DNA of 64,000 bases from Dromiciops gliroides. Taxonomy: Eukaryota; Chordata; Mammalia; Microbiotheria; Microbiotheriidae. Made by a program: the position numbers and the translations under genes. Positions 1-11,648 of this stretch are shown piece after piece. The DNA lies in the NCBI RefSeq assembly GCF_019393635.1, contig NC_057862.1, forward strand, positions 674,505,814 to 674,569,813. Reading direction: 5' to 3'. How positions within the stretch are numbered: the first letter of the stretch is position 1; each line of letters opens with the position of its first letter. The notes below the pieces were generated by a model. That model ran no database searches. It saw nothing but the letters and a program-made list of their open reading frames with translations, and was not told where the DNA came from.

Positions 1-513
1 GAGTAACTCCCTCATTAGGTGCCTGACACAAACTTTTTTTAGCCCTAGTAATATACTCTGACAAAGCACGAAGTCCAATTTTGATCCCTGGAGCCTGGAA
101 TTCTCTGTGTCTGTGCACAATTAAAATAATGTAGCCAACTCACCCAGTTTTCCTCAGGCTCCTACCATGTACCTAGCACAGGGCGTCCTTTTGTGTGAGA
201 AACAGGAGATTGAGAAGGGGCTGCTCCTCCCCTGGCCAGGATCACCCAGTATAGTTGGACAGATAAGATCCGCACATGTGAATTCATTACAGAAGGAGAC
301 AGTCTGCCAACCCAAATGTAATCTCATGCCAAAATAACTGACGCGTCGTTATGGGCAGTCAGGAAGGGGGGCGATCGGGGTGTTGGCAGAATGATCCTGG
401 AGTCCCCAACTTGTAGAGCTGAAAGAGACCTTAGGAATCATCTAAGAATTGAATGGACTAAGCAGAGGAACTTGGGAAATCCTATTATTCCTTATTAATG
501 GCCACCTATGTGA
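1..513. other. single-copy stretch, nothing recognised
   Basis: AT-moderate sequence without SINE hallmarks, exons or tandem repeats that I can identify. Confidence 0.5.
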
Positions 514-1047
514 ATGAAAAATCTTGAACGAGTGGCCAAGGGTTACAGCTTTGCTACTGGAGCCAGGGAGGTTAATGATGGCCGCTCAAATGCAGGTCCC
601 TGCCGCCAGAACACCAGACGGGCTATTATCCCCAAGATGTCAGAACTTAGTGATAAATGGAGATTATTAAAGGAAATGAGAGAATCTATGTGGCACAGCC
701 CTGCCAGCTGGAATTTTTTAGCACCTCCCAAATACCAAGTAAAACATCCCCTGGCCACTGGAATTAGAAATGAGGAGCCTGCTCTCCTTCACGGGCCGAC
801 GAATGGCAAATTCCCATGTTCTGAAGACAGACCTCAAACTGTGCTGGAGAATTCAACCAATAAACTATCTTCAAACCAGACCATAATGATAGACCCAATG
901 GCTGCCCGCAGTAGCCCAGACATTGCATCGATCTGTAAGAACTTAGGAATGAGGTTCTTAGTAGATGTCACCATTTTGAAAGCTCAACATGCCAAGCTAC
1001 ATAGAATGGAGACCTTTCAGAAGCTAGAGATCGAGCAGAGGAGGTAA
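514..1047 (+). CDS. unexplained 177-codon open frame (hypothetical)
   Basis: An ATG directly after an in-frame TGA opens 177 codons of ordinary, non-repetitive composition ending in TAA. I recognise no family, domain, signal peptide or membrane segment. The C-terminal 25 residues (AQHAKLHRMETFQKLEIEQR) are charged and could form a helix. The end of the frame contains GAG|GTAAAA at 1041-1049, a good splice-donor match. AG dinucleotides inside the frame could be acceptors, so part of it could be an exon. A SINE with a clean duplication sits just downstream at 1062. In this much DNA, one open frame of this length is expected by chance, so a coding role is only a possibility. Confidence 0.15.
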   Translation: MKNLERVAKGYSFATGAREVNDGRSNAGPCRQNTRRAIIPKMSELSDKWRLLKEMRESMWHSPASWNFLAPPKYQVKHPLATGIRNEEPALLHGPTNGKFPCSEDRPQTVLENSTNKLSSNQTIMIDPMAARSSPDIASICKNLGMRFLVDVTILKAQHAKLHRMETFQKLEIEQRR

Positions 1048-1061
1048 AAAAAAGAGCATGG

Positions 1062-1210
1062 GGGGCAGCTAGATGGTGCAGTGGATAGAGTACTGGCCCT
1101 GGAGTCAGGAGTACCTGAGTTCAAATCCGGCCTCAGACACTTAACACTTACTAGCTGTGTGACCCTGGGCAAGTCACTTAACCCCAATTGCCTCACCAAA
1201 AAAAAAAAAA
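1062..1210 (+). mobile_element. young tRNA-derived SINE, full length
   Basis: Reference copy for the family in this window. It has the head GGGGCAGCTAGATGGTGCAG, an RNA polymerase III A-box-like TGG.GCAGTGG and a B-box-like GAGTTCAAATCC. The body GTGACCCTGGGCAAGTCACTT leads to a short poly(A) tail. It is flanked by an AAAAGAGCATGGG duplication. The family resembles WSINE/WALLSI-type SINEs of Australian marsupials; the exact subfamily name is not certain. Confidence 0.93.
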
Positions 1211-1240
1211 AGAGCATGGGACTCAAAGGAAAGATACTGT

Positions 1241-1375
1241 CATCCCCATCATCCCCATCATCCCCATCATCTCCGTCATCTCCATCATCCCCATCATCTC
1301 CATCATCTCCGTCATCCCCATCATCTCTGTCATCCCCATCATCCCTGTCATCTCCATCATCTCCGTCATCCCATC
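1241..1375 (+). repeat. 9-bp minisatellite (CATCCCCAT-type)
   Basis: About fifteen copies of a 9-base unit alternating CATCCC and CATCTC/CGTC forms, beginning 30 bases after the SINE tail. It is open in several frames as Ser-Pro repeats, which is a composition effect and not a gene. Confidence 0.9.
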
Positions 1376-2876
1376 CTCTCCTGGAGGTGGATCAAGGACG
1401 CTCTCAGAGAGCCTATGAAGAAGGGGCTCAGTTCCTAGTGCTTTCTTTGCAGCTGCTTAAAGCAGTCGTTTCATCCTGCTATGCAATACTCTTTCAGACA
1501 CTGAATATGAGGAAATAAGTGGATAGTGGCTTGTCTCGAGACTGTATTTATCTGAACCCCATTGAAAAAGATGAGAAGAATAAGATGATAGTTTAGATTG
1601 ATATGACATCTCAAGGTCTACAAAGCACTTTGTACATATTGTCATTGAGTTACAAATACCAGATTTAGGAGGGGCATAAGGTCCTTCGTGTGGTCCAGTT
1701 CCCTTACTTTATAGAAATGGAAACTGAAGTCCAAGGAGAAAATGACTTGACCAAGGTCACATAGTAATTGGAGCTGGGGCAAGAATCCAGGTGTCCCGGA
1801 TCCTAAGCCCATGTTTTTTTCTTGATACTACACAGTCTTTCATATTTGAGGGAGAGGGGCTGACAAGGACTTCAAAGATTATTTAGTGCTCTAAGAAGCC
1901 ACTTACCCTCGGGGATCCCACAGACAAACATATGAATGCTATTGTCTGCCTCGTTTGGAAAACAGTAGGTTAAAAAAAAACCTAGAATCTCAGGATTTTC
2001 AGGGACTGTGGCCCACTGTATTAGAGGAAGTATATAGATTACCTACAATAAGCATAGTGTAGCAGAAAGACAGCTGGGTTTAGTCAGAAGACCTGAGTTC
2101 AAATGCCACCACTGGTCCTTGCCGACAATATGACCTTGAATGATCACCTTGCCTCTGGGGTTCATCTGTAAAATGGGGGTATTGAGCAGGATGGCCTCTG
2201 AGGTCCATTCTAAATCTCCTGTTCCCCAAGTGGGAGAAATGGCTTGAGATTGGGGGCTTGAGTCCCAGGACTGGAGTTTGCTAAATGAGAATGATGGGAA
2301 GCAGGAATTCACCCTGCTCGTTGCCACGTCGGCTCTGAAACCTGGGGAGGAGCTTTGGGTGTTATGTTGAAGAAGAAAAAAAAAAGAGTGGTCGGCAGGA
2401 GAGAATTCTCTGATCTGGACTGGACCTAGTTGGGGATATGGGTTTGACATTTCCACCCTTCTCTGTGAATTATCAGCAGTGTTGGGCCTGAAGCCCCAGG
2501 GAAGGGCCAACAAAATGTTCTCCCCTCGCTTTGCCAGAATATAGCTGTTAATCACCCTGTCCAAGCTCTGTTGGCTCCATAGTTATCTGCAGTCTTTGGT
2601 CTGAGAGCTTTGCTCTCCCTTGACCCCTTCCCCGTCCCCTCTGCTGCTGCTGCTGCTGCTGCGTTCTAACAGGCCACCTTCTTGCTTGGGAGTGGGGGCA
2701 TAGGCAGGGTTCCAAGGGAGAAAGAAGGGACTGGCTCTCTTGAGTATCCACTGGCTGGATCAGCTGTCAGCAAAATTCAGCTCAACCAGCCTTTGTTCAA
2801 CACCTAGTCTGGGCCAGGTGACAGCGATTCCATGGCGAAGACAAAATGGGCCCTATCCTCAACGAGATTACATTCT
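1376..2876. other. intronic stretch with old CORE-SINE pieces
   Basis: 1590-1830 resembles a minus-strand MIR-like CORE-SINE (aligned to TACAAAGCACTTTGTACATA and GGTCACATAG). 2052-2225 is a plus-strand one (CTGAGTTCAAATGCCACCAC). A (CTG)7 tract lies at 2641-2662. The rest is not recognised. Confidence 0.5.
2641..2662 (+). repeat. (CTG)7 trinucleotide repeat
   Basis: Seven uninterrupted CTG units. Short and noncoding here. Confidence 0.85.
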
Positions 2877-3016
2877 TCTTTGTGAGGCAATAGGGGTTAA
2901 GTGACTTGCCCAGGGTCACACAGCTAGTAAGTGTTAAGTGTCTAAGGCCAGATTTGAACTCAGATCTTCCTGACTCCAGGGCCGGTGCTCTATACACTGT
3001 GCCACCTAGCTGCCCC
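2877..3016 (-). mobile_element. young SINE, minus strand
   Basis: Reversed copy ending GCCACCTAGCTGCCCC. Duplication AGATTACATTCT on both sides. One of only four minus-strand young copies. Confidence 0.92.
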
Positions 3017-3175
3017 AAGATTACATTCTACTGAGGCTGTCAACATGTGTGCTTCAAGTTATATTTATTAAAGCTATCCAGGGACGGTGTGGTCCAATGG
3101 AAAGAACATGGGATCCAGAATCAGAAGATCCAGATTAAAATTCTTCCTTTGACCATGGACAAAGACAATGATAGC

Positions 3176-3412
3176 TACATTAATATAGCATTTTATGGTT
3201 TGCAGAGCACTTTGCATATATTATCTCATTTGATTCTGACATTATTTTTGTATTATTATCTCCATTTGCTGATGAGGGGACTGAGGATTGGAAAGGTTTT
3301 AACCTTGGCCAGAGTCACACAGTCACTTTGTAGTTGGGGCAGGTTTTGAACTTAGGTCTCCCTAACTATGTCTAGCTCTACCTACCAGGTAGGCATCATC
3401 TAGCTGCCCCAA
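3176..3412 (-). mobile_element. older CORE-SINE (MIR3/Mar1-related)
   Basis: Contains GCAGAGCACTTTGCATATAT, GATGAGGGGACTGAGG, a CAGAGTCACACAG core and the reversed head CATCTAGCTGCCCC. It is more diverged than the young copies. Confidence 0.7.
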
Positions 3413-5186
3413 GTCACTAAAACTCCCTGGGCCTCAGTTTCCTCTTTTGTAAAACAAAAATGTTGGACTCAACAGCCTCTGAGATCCTTTCAAGCTCCAG
3501 ATCTCTTATCCCATGTGTCCGGCCATTATGTAAGTGCCAATGTCCTGGGAAGGCTTCCCCATTTTGATGCAATGGACAGCTTGGAACCTGAGGCTTCCAA
3601 TAAGCAGTCACTTTACTCAGCAGAAATACAAATGAGCGTGGCTTCTTTCCATTTTCCATAAAAAAGTGCTCAGCTCCCAAGGAAGTTCCATGAAATCCCA
3701 TAAAATTGCTCCATCTATAGACTGGTCTTTATGTACTCCTTACCCCAAAAGCCTACAGCTTGATTCAGGTCAATTCCCCTGAGGTCACAGGTTAACTCAA
3801 GCATATCTGTTTCTCAAATTACTGGATGAGGCAGAGTGACCTGAGTTAAAATCAGCTCAGTCATTGTTCCTGGATGGTGTGTGTCAATCTATTCTGATAA
3901 GGGCCCTTGTAACTTTCTGTCCCAAAGTGTGCCCCCTCTGCCCACCTCTCCCTTTTGTGTGTTTTCTCTCCCATTAGAACAAAAACTGCTAAAGCTCAGA
4001 GATTATCTTTGGTTTTTTGCATTTGTAACCCCAAGACTTAACATGGTGCTTGGCACTTAGTTAACCCTTGATAAATTATTTCTAATTCATTCACATCCTG
4101 CCTCTACATGATTTACTGTGTGACCACAGGTATGTCATTTAACCTCCCTCTACCTCAGTTTTCTCATCTGTGTAACGGAGATGAGAACACCAATATCACT
4201 GACTACATTTCATAGTTTCTAAGCTCCAAGGAGAGATGTGCTGCTAAAATTCTTTTCAAACCTCAAAATGCCCTATAAATATCAGTTCTCATTAGGAGTA
4301 AGACACAACCTCTCAGAGAGTCACCTTTTTACCCATAAGGAGGTCCAGTCTAACCAATAAGAATCCAACAAGAGTTGAAACTGGAGTAGAAAGGATTTTA
4401 GCTCTTTGTAAGAACTGAGAAATAGGACACAAAGTAATAGATACCTAGGGGATATTAGGGCAAAATGTTACCATTTCTCACCTTCCAGGAGGGATGATTA
4501 TGAGGCAACACAGCCTGGAGGCAAGGGGCTGAATTAAACATCTCCTCGATGAGTATCATTACAGAATCAAAGAATTATAGACCTTAGTGACTATTTATTT
4601 ATTTATTTTACATTTGGGGGAATGGAATCCCCATTAAGGGAAGTGACTTGCCCAAAGTCACATAGATCATAAAGGGAAAAGGTGAGCTCTCAGTCCAGAG
4701 TGATTTTCCCTATTCCCATGATACCTTCAGACACAGGGCAATTTCTCAGATGCTGAACCCTGTATTGTCTTCCCTCTCTGTATGGTATAGTGTCTTCACT
4801 GCTGGACTTTGAGTAAGGATGACCTGAGTTCAGATCTTGCCTCTGTTTGCTATGTGACCATGAGCATGCAACTTCATCTTTCAGAGTTTCACCCTCATCT
4901 CTAAAATAAGCATGATAATACCAGTACTGCCTGCCTCACAGGTCTTTGAAGAGGGACTGATGTATGAAAAGTGCTTTTAAAGCTGTTATAGATAGGTGCA
5001 AATCAATCAATCAATCAATCAACGAGTATCTTTTAAGTGGTTATAATGTGGGAGGCACTAAGCTAGATGCTGGAGATACAAAAAGAAAAATAAATATTCC
5101 CTGTCCTCAAGGAACTTATAGTCTAATGGAGAAAATAATGTATATACATTTAAGTACTTAAAAATATAGACAAAGTAATTCAATTC
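3413..5186. other. intronic stretch with decayed SINE pieces
   Basis: CORE-SINE fragments on the plus strand near 3415-3515, 4100-4190 and 4800-4990, and on the minus strand near 4565-4740. A (TTTA)n stretch lies at 4590-4610. A reversed L2-like end lies near 5010-5150 (TCAATCAATCAATCAAC, then CTAGATGCTGGAGATAC). No gene. Confidence 0.5.
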
Positions 5187-5328
5187 GGGCAGCTAGGTGT
5201 TGCAGTGGATAAAGCACCGGCCCTGGATTCAGGAGGACCTGAGTTCAAATCCGGCCTCAGGCACTTGACACTTACTAGCTGTGTGACCTTGGGCAAGTCA
5301 CTTAACCCTCATTGCCCTGCAAAAAAAA
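5187..5328 (+). mobile_element. young SINE, full length
   Basis: Head GGGCAGCTAGGTGTTGCAG, tail CCCTGCAAAAAAAA, duplication AATTCAATTC. Confidence 0.92.
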
Positions 5329-7170
5329 TTCAAATTAATTCAATTCAATAAACATTTATTAAGCACCTACTATATGTCAGTCACTGTGCTAAGCACTGAA
5401 GATACAATTAATGAAAAAGTAAGACAGTCCCTGACCTCAAGGAGCCTACAATCTAACAGTGGGGAGAGATACACACAAAAGGAGGCAAGAAAAGAGGTAG
5501 GAGAGGACACCAGACCAAACAGCAGATGTAGAGTGGAGTAAGCCAGAGACCAGCTTCTGTCCTCTATAAAGGAAGACATGCCCTTCCAATCAGAGGGGAG
5601 AGAAGTATCTGCCCTGTGAGGTACATACTACTAGTATTATTCTCATTTTAGAGATGAGGCTGAAACTCCGAAAGATGAAGTTGCTTGTTCACGATCACAT
5701 AGCAAACAGAGGCAAGGGGGTGGGGGAGAAGTACTGTCAATCAAGGCTTCAGTTAGCTTCTGAAGGGCAAGACCAAGGAAAACCTAGCGTAGTCGGTGCT
5801 GCTTGAGGTGACCTTTGAAGGAAGCCTGGCATTTCCTAAGAGGTGGAGGTGACAAGGGAGGTAGATCCATGGCATGAGGGATATCACACAGCTGATCATC
5901 TTTCCCACCAAGAAAACCTCCCAGGTGTTAGCTTTGAGTCCCGCTCTTAGCTCCACTCTCTCCACCCTGGTAAACTGAGCCAAAGGCAAGCAGCATCCAT
6001 TATCTACCAAAACATTATGTAATTCTTCATCCACCACAGCAACTAGTGTTTGCTGAACGCCTCACACTGTGAGTCATGAGAGGCACATACTTCAAATGTG
6101 AGTACAACGCTTTTCCTGCCTTTGGTGTCCTTTTACATTTCCAGCATGAAGGGATCCAAGCAACAGGCATTTATCATGCACCTACCATCTTGCGGGCACT
6201 ATATTAGGTGCAAGATACAAAGACCAACATATAAAACAGCCTTTGTCTTCAGTGAGTTTTAATTCAACCAAGCAGGCCACAAATGTAAAAAAAAGAGAAA
6301 TAATTACAATAGGTAGCATAGGCTAAAATCAGGAGAGGAGAAAGGAATGGATGAACTGAACGCTCACTGGGTGCTGGGGCACTCAGACAAAGTGGTACTT
6401 CAGTTGAGCCTTGAAAACCGTGTAGCTTTCTTAAAAAAACAGTTTGGTCTCGTAACACATATAGTCTTGGAAGCTGAAGGGTGAAGGAAAGATGGCACTA
6501 TATTTTTAATCTTCCCTGCAGCCAAACTGTTCACCAAGCAGCTCTTTTCTGGATATCTGTGAATCAGATTGAACCAAACAGCAGATCATAGTGTGAAGGA
6601 TAAAGAAGGAAAAAAATCTCACTGAGACATCTTCTCCAGAGCCCAGCCTGTCAAGTGCATAATCACAGTGTTGATTTCTTTTGGGGGAACAAACCTGTCC
6701 CTTCATCACTGTAAGGATTTCCCAGTGTGGAAACAGTCCACTGATATGCCATCAATAACTTGTGAGTAACTCGCAGTGCTAGTGTTTCTTAGAGCACTAA
6801 AAGTTTAAATGAGTTTCCCATGGACAGAGAGCCATAAGTGTCTGAGGCTGGGTTTGAACCCAGTTCTTTCTTACTCCGGGCTAAGAGCTCTATCTGCGAT
6901 ATCAACAGCTGCTTCAGACCAAAGAGCATTTTTGTAAAGCACTCACCACATTTCTAGCACAGAGTAGGCATTACAGAAATGCTTATTTCATTCTGTTGTA
7001 AAGATGTGAACCTAAGTCTTTCTAAGTCCAAGAAAGCTTTGCTGTCTTTTACATAATACTTTCGAGTTAGAAAGGAACAAATAAGAGATGATAAGCTGTG
7101 AGACATAATAGACCATTCACTCAAGTCTATCCATGTTTGCTGTGTGGACTAACATTGACACCTTCCTGAG
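5329..7170. other. L2-like ends and old SINE pieces
   Basis: 5338-5470 and about 6150-6450 resemble reversed L2 3' ends (ATTTATTAAGCACCTACTAT, CTCAAGGAGCCTACAATCTA). 5640-5720 and 6790-6915 are CORE-SINE fragments. The rest is unassigned. No gene. Confidence 0.5.
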
Positions 7171-7562
7171 TCTGTCTAATGTTCAGTCATTTCAGTATTG
7201 TCTGAGTCTTCATGATCCCATCTGGGGTTTTCTTGACAAAGATACGAAAGTGGTTTTCCATTTTCTTCTCCAGCTCTTTTGACAGATAAGGAAACTGAAG
7301 CAAACAAGGTTCAGTGACTTGCCCAGGGTCATACAGCTAGTAAGTGTCTGAGGCTGGATTTGAACTCAGGAAGATGAGTTTATTTGAACTTAGGATTCCA
7401 AGTCCAATGTTATATCCATGCAGAAACCTAGGCAAACAAGGTTCAGTGACTTGCCCAGGATCACACAGCTAGTAAGTGTCTGAGGCTGGATTTGAACTCA
7501 GGAGGATGAGTTTTCCTGATTCCAAGTGCACTGCCCTGTCCACTGCACCACATAGCTGCCCC
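7171..7562 (-). mobile_element. Mar1-type CORE-SINE with internal partial duplication
   Basis: Reversed tail TTCAGTCATTTCAGTATTGT, then GGGGTTTTCTTGACAAAGAT, then the core. The stretch from GGCAAACAAGGTTCAGTGACTTG to the GATGAGTTT motif occurs twice (about 7301-7381 and 7432-7513). The element ends CCACATAGCTGCCCC. Confidence 0.85.
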
Positions 7563-9565
7563 AATCTATGCTTGCTATTTGGTATAATGCTAGTGTCTTG
7601 TCTAGGGTCCAGTCAAAGAAGAATGACTTAAAGGCACCTGAGAAAACAAGCAGGAAAAATGGAAAACAGGGCCAGAAGGAATAAAAAGTTCAACTTTTTC
7701 CAAAAAAAAAAATTATTTTTAACATTCTTTAAAAAAAAAAGTTTTGAGCTCCATATTATCTCCCTCCCTCCTGCCCCTCCTTCATCCATTGAAAAGGAAC
7801 ATGATGTCATAGATGAGCTTTTTAAATGAAGGATCCAGAAGAGACTAAAAATAGAAAACAATGCTATCCAGTAGGTTATTGAAACCATTCCAAGGAACTT
7901 CTGGGTATGGGCAATGTTTGCTTCCTTGCTGGAGACACTTGTCAATTTCATGTATGTCAAATGAGCTGGTCTTGAAACAGCTTGAGAAATACCTTTCTGT
8001 GCTCTGTCTTATTATGTAAAATGAAAAGTCCCTAGAGAGGATAGAAAAAAAACATTTCTAGGGAAAAATCAGGAAATAAAAAATTCTGGGGAAGTTGGGT
8101 GAAAAAGAATGGAAATGTGAGTCAAAAGTTTAGTGAGTGGGATAATATAGCACAAAAAAGAAAGGGAAGGAGAAGAAGCAGTCATTAGGACCTTAGGCAC
8201 AAAGCTTGTCCCATTTAAAAAGACTTCAGATTTTCTCTGGACTCTGGAGAAACATCTCAGCAATAATGAGAAGAGAAGCTGCAGTTTGGGGGTGTTTATA
8301 ACTCCCTACTGAGAGCCCAGAATTTAGATTTACTGAATATGCATATATCACTTGATACTATTCTGGTGATTTCATTCAAATGAATGAATGACAAAACATT
8401 TATTGCATTTACTGTGTTCCAGATACTATACAAGGCTGTGTGGGGATAAAAAGAAATAAAAGTGAGATAGTCTCTGCCCTCAAAGATCTTACATTTTGAT
8501 ATGCAACTATAACACATATAGGGGAGTTTGAGTTTGGAGAATCACAGGGATGGGGATTTGGCAGCTAAGGGAATAATTGATTTAATAAATGATTCTTAGC
8601 TGTGTAACCCTGGGCAAGTCACTTAATCCCAATTGCCTCACCAAAACAAAACAAAACAAAACAAAAAACTAATCAATCAAAAAAATGTAAGTACCATGGA
8701 GTAAGGACGCTCTGAGTTCAAATCCAGCCTCAAACACATACTAGTTGTATGATCCTGGGCAAGTCACTTAAATTCTATTTGCCTCCTCTATAAATTGGGG
8801 GTGATAATAATAGAATCTACTTCAAAGAATTATTGTAAGGATTAAATGAGATCATTATAAAAAGGACTTAGCCCAGTTTCTTACTGACACATAGTAGGCA
8901 CTACATAAAAATTTATTCCCTTCATATAAATCAGTAAATTGCCCTGCCATTTCTCATAGCAGTGATTCTAGAATTACTTTCCCAAAGTCAGACAAGAGCT
9001 ATGATAGGTGTAGGGATGGTCACAGTATCCATACTGGCTACTTCCTTGTCATTTGAAGCATGGTCAAACTGGCTAGATATAATGGATTAGGAGCACTTAC
9101 CCACCAATCAGGATGTCTCATCCCCAGGGTGGCATGCCCAAACAAAGTGAATTAACTTTCCCAGTGTAGAGGGGTTTGGTGTTTCAAGTCCCAAGAATGA
9201 TGGATATCACCAAAAGAACCCTTGAAAATATTTCCAAGGATGATAAAGGCAGGAAACTAAAATATCTTGGTTTTTATTACTTCTTTTTATTAATGGTTGA
9301 GTATTTATGAGAGGAAGGAGGATATGGGACTGAAACTCCCCTCTCCAAAGTTACCAAGGATATTTTAATTGCTTAATTCAATGGTCTTTTCTCAGTCCTC
9401 ATCCTTCTTGACCTCTGTGTAGCCTCCAGCACTGATGACCACCTGCCCCTTCTGGACACGCTTTCCTCCCTAGGTTTTTTATGGTGCTGTTCTCTTTCCA
9501 GCTGTTCCTTCACTTTGCTGAATCATCATGCATCTCCCCCCACCCCACCTCTGTGGTTCTTTCCT
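7563..9565. other. intronic stretch with L1 3' end and old SINE/L2 pieces
   Basis: About 7676-7800 looks like a reversed L1 3' end (A/T runs, TTTTGAGCTCCATATTATCT). 8381-8515 resembles a reversed L2 end. 8700-8920 is a plus-strand CORE-SINE with a MIR-like 3' end. The remainder is not recognised. Confidence 0.45.
8598..8667 (+). mobile_element. 5'-truncated young SINE
   Basis: Only the distal half (AGCTGTGTAACCCTGGGCAA onward) with an AAAAC-patterned tail. Confidence 0.8.
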
Positions 9566-9605
9566 GCTCTCTCTCTGTGTCTCTGTCTCTGTCTCTGTCT
9601 CTCTG

Positions 9606-9638
<33 letters not shown>

Positions 9639-9773
9639 GTCTCTCTCTGTCTCTCTCTCTCTCTCTGTCTCTCTTTGTCTCCCTCCACCCGCTCTGGTTC
9701 TGTCCTGGACTCACTCATATTCTCTCTCTGTCTCTGTCTCTCTCTGTCTCTGTCTCTGTGTGTGTGTGTGTGT

Positions 9774-9832
<59 letters not shown>

Positions 9833-10080
9833 CCTCCACCCCCTCCTACTCTGGATCTCCCTCATCTTCTCATATCATGACTCCCACAGTTCAGTTATCA
9901 TCTCCATTGCAATGACTTTTAAATCTATATATCCAGTCCTTCTCTCTCTTGGGCTCTAGCCCGACATCCCCTTTGCCCAATGGACGTCTCCATTTGGATA
10001 TCTTGTGGGTATATAAAACCCAACATAACTAAAAACATTGCTCATCATCCTCCCCAATTTTTAAAAAAACACCACCTACC
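9376..10080 (+). mobile_element. L2-clade LINE 3' relic split by a simple repeat
   Basis: The flanks on both sides of the TC tract read like decayed L2 coding sequence (AATGGTCTTTTCTCAGTCCT; CCAGTCCTTCTCTCTCTTGG). The same order of motifs recurs at 48.5-48.8 kb. Confidence 0.5.
9566..9834 (+). repeat. TC/TG-rich microsatellite block
   Basis: Compound (TCTG)n, (TC)n and (TG)n tracts, with a 46-base interruption at about 9674-9719. It is open in all frames purely from composition, so no protein is called. Confidence 0.92.
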
Positions 10081-10930
10081 CCTCTTCATAATTATTTGAG
10101 TAGTGGATATGCCCTGTCATTCCTTCACTCACTCAGTTTCACAACATCACATAGTGAAATACCTCTTCCTCACCACCCCCCACCCCGAATAATCAGTTTC
10201 AAAGCTTTGACTGTTCTATCTCATGGGATCATAAAGTGGACCTTTGAGGACACTAAGTATAGCCTCTTGATTTTACATATGAGGAAACTGAGGCACAGAA
10301 AAGGGGCATGATTTACCCAGATCACACAGCTAGTTATTGTGAGAAAGTGGATTTGAACCCAGGTTTTCCTGCCCTCTTTCCATTATACCACAATAACTCA
10401 TGTCTCTCCTCTTCTCTGCACTCACATAGCCACTACCTTATGTCATTGCCTATTGGTTGGACTAGTGGAGTAGCCTCCTGGTAGGTCTCCCCACTTCAGG
10501 TCTCTCCCATTTCCAAACGGCACAACTGCTAAAATGACATTCCTAAAGCATAAGAAGCTTCCGTGGCTCCCCATTCCCATGAGATAAAATACAAAATTCT
10601 CTTTTTGTCTCCTAAAACCCTTCAGAGTCCGACTCCAACCTGTCTTTCCCAACCAGTTGTATATTACTTCCCATCTGCACTCCATGTTCCAGCCAAACTG
10701 GATTATTAGGCAAAATCTTATAAAGTTATTGTTGTTCAGTTGTTTCAGTTGTGTCGGACTCTTCATGGTCTCATTTGAGATTTTCTTGGCAAAGATACTG
10801 GAGTGGTTTGCCATTTCCTTCTCTAGCTCACTTTACACATGAAGAAACTGAGGCAAACAGTAAAAGGCCCCACCTCTCCAAGTCTTGGTGAGAGTTACAT
10901 ATTTACATGCTTGCATTAAAAACTCATCTT
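10081..10930. other. L2 relic and SINE pieces
   Basis: 10240-10395 is a reversed MIR-like CORE-SINE. 10441-10700 is an L2-like plus-strand relic (CTTCCGTGGCTCCCCATTCC). No gene. Confidence 0.55.
10728..10860 (-). mobile_element. Mar1-type CORE-SINE, partial
   Basis: Starts TTGTTGTTCAGTTGTTTCAG, contains GATACTGGAGTGGTTTGCCA, and breaks off after GAGGCAAACAG. Confidence 0.85.
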
Positions 10931-11075
10931 GGGGCAGGTAGGTGGCACAGTGGATAAAGCACCGGCCCTGGATTCAGGAAGACCTGAGTTCAAATCTGGC
11001 CTCAGACACCTGACACTTACTAGCTATGTGACCCTGGGCCAGTCATTTAACCCTCATTGCCCCACCAAAAAAAAA
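10931..11075 (+). mobile_element. young SINE, full length
   Basis: Head GGGGCAGGTAGGTGGCACAG; short duplication ATCTT. Confidence 0.9.
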
Positions 11076-11282
11076 ATCTTAAAATTTGCTTATAACATAA
11101 TGTAAAGAATTAATTGTTATTTGAGGTTTTTATGCCTCGGTATTCACTGGCCTGGGGCTCCGCAAACCGCATGGTGCTCCACCCACTGGTTGTAGCCATT
11201 GCCATGGAGCTGGCACCTTACATCATCACCACTCTCCAATGCCTACATGGGCCTGGCAAAATTATAATGATTGGAAGCCTAG

Positions 11283-11648
11283 TGAGGGCAGTCATGTGAC
11301 TGTCAGAGTGGCCATCCCATTGGCTGGGGCTTATGTGGGGGTTTTTCTGGGATTAGAGGAGGAGAATTGGGCATTCTAGCTGGACGCTGAAATGACAGGA
11401 GTTTTGCTGCATATTCTCAGCTGATTCCTGGGCAGTGGTATCTTTTGAGGTTGTATAATTTCCCTTTCCCCATTTTATTTCCTTTCCCTTGATCCTACTG
11501 ATCCTGTTTGTATTGGGGTTTTTTTAAGTTCTTTTTTGTTAAAATAAATCCTGTTCTGTTTTGAGAGAGGCTGCCGGTCTCCTTCCTTTCCCCAATATTG
11601 TGGCGAGCCGCTCAGCTAACACTCCCCAATTAAAACTTGGTCCCCACA
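11283..11648 (+). mobile_element. probable solo LTR of an endogenous retrovirus
   Basis: A CCAAT-like ATTGGCTGGGG and a TATAATTT are followed by AATAAA at 11543-11548. An R/U5-like stretch (GAGAGAGGCTGCCGGTCTCC, then GTGGCGAGCCGCTCAGC) follows and ends CCCCACA. This order is what an LTR shows. No gag, pol or env lies next to it. The left edge could be as early as 11114; no clear target duplication was found. Confidence 0.55.

Noticed and set aside
1188..1418. Ile-Pro or Ser-Pro repeat protein
   Set aside because: Encoded only by the 9-bp minisatellite.
9481..9959. Overlapping open frames of over 100 codons on both strands
   Set aside because: They are reading frames through TC/TG simple repeats; composition alone keeps them open.
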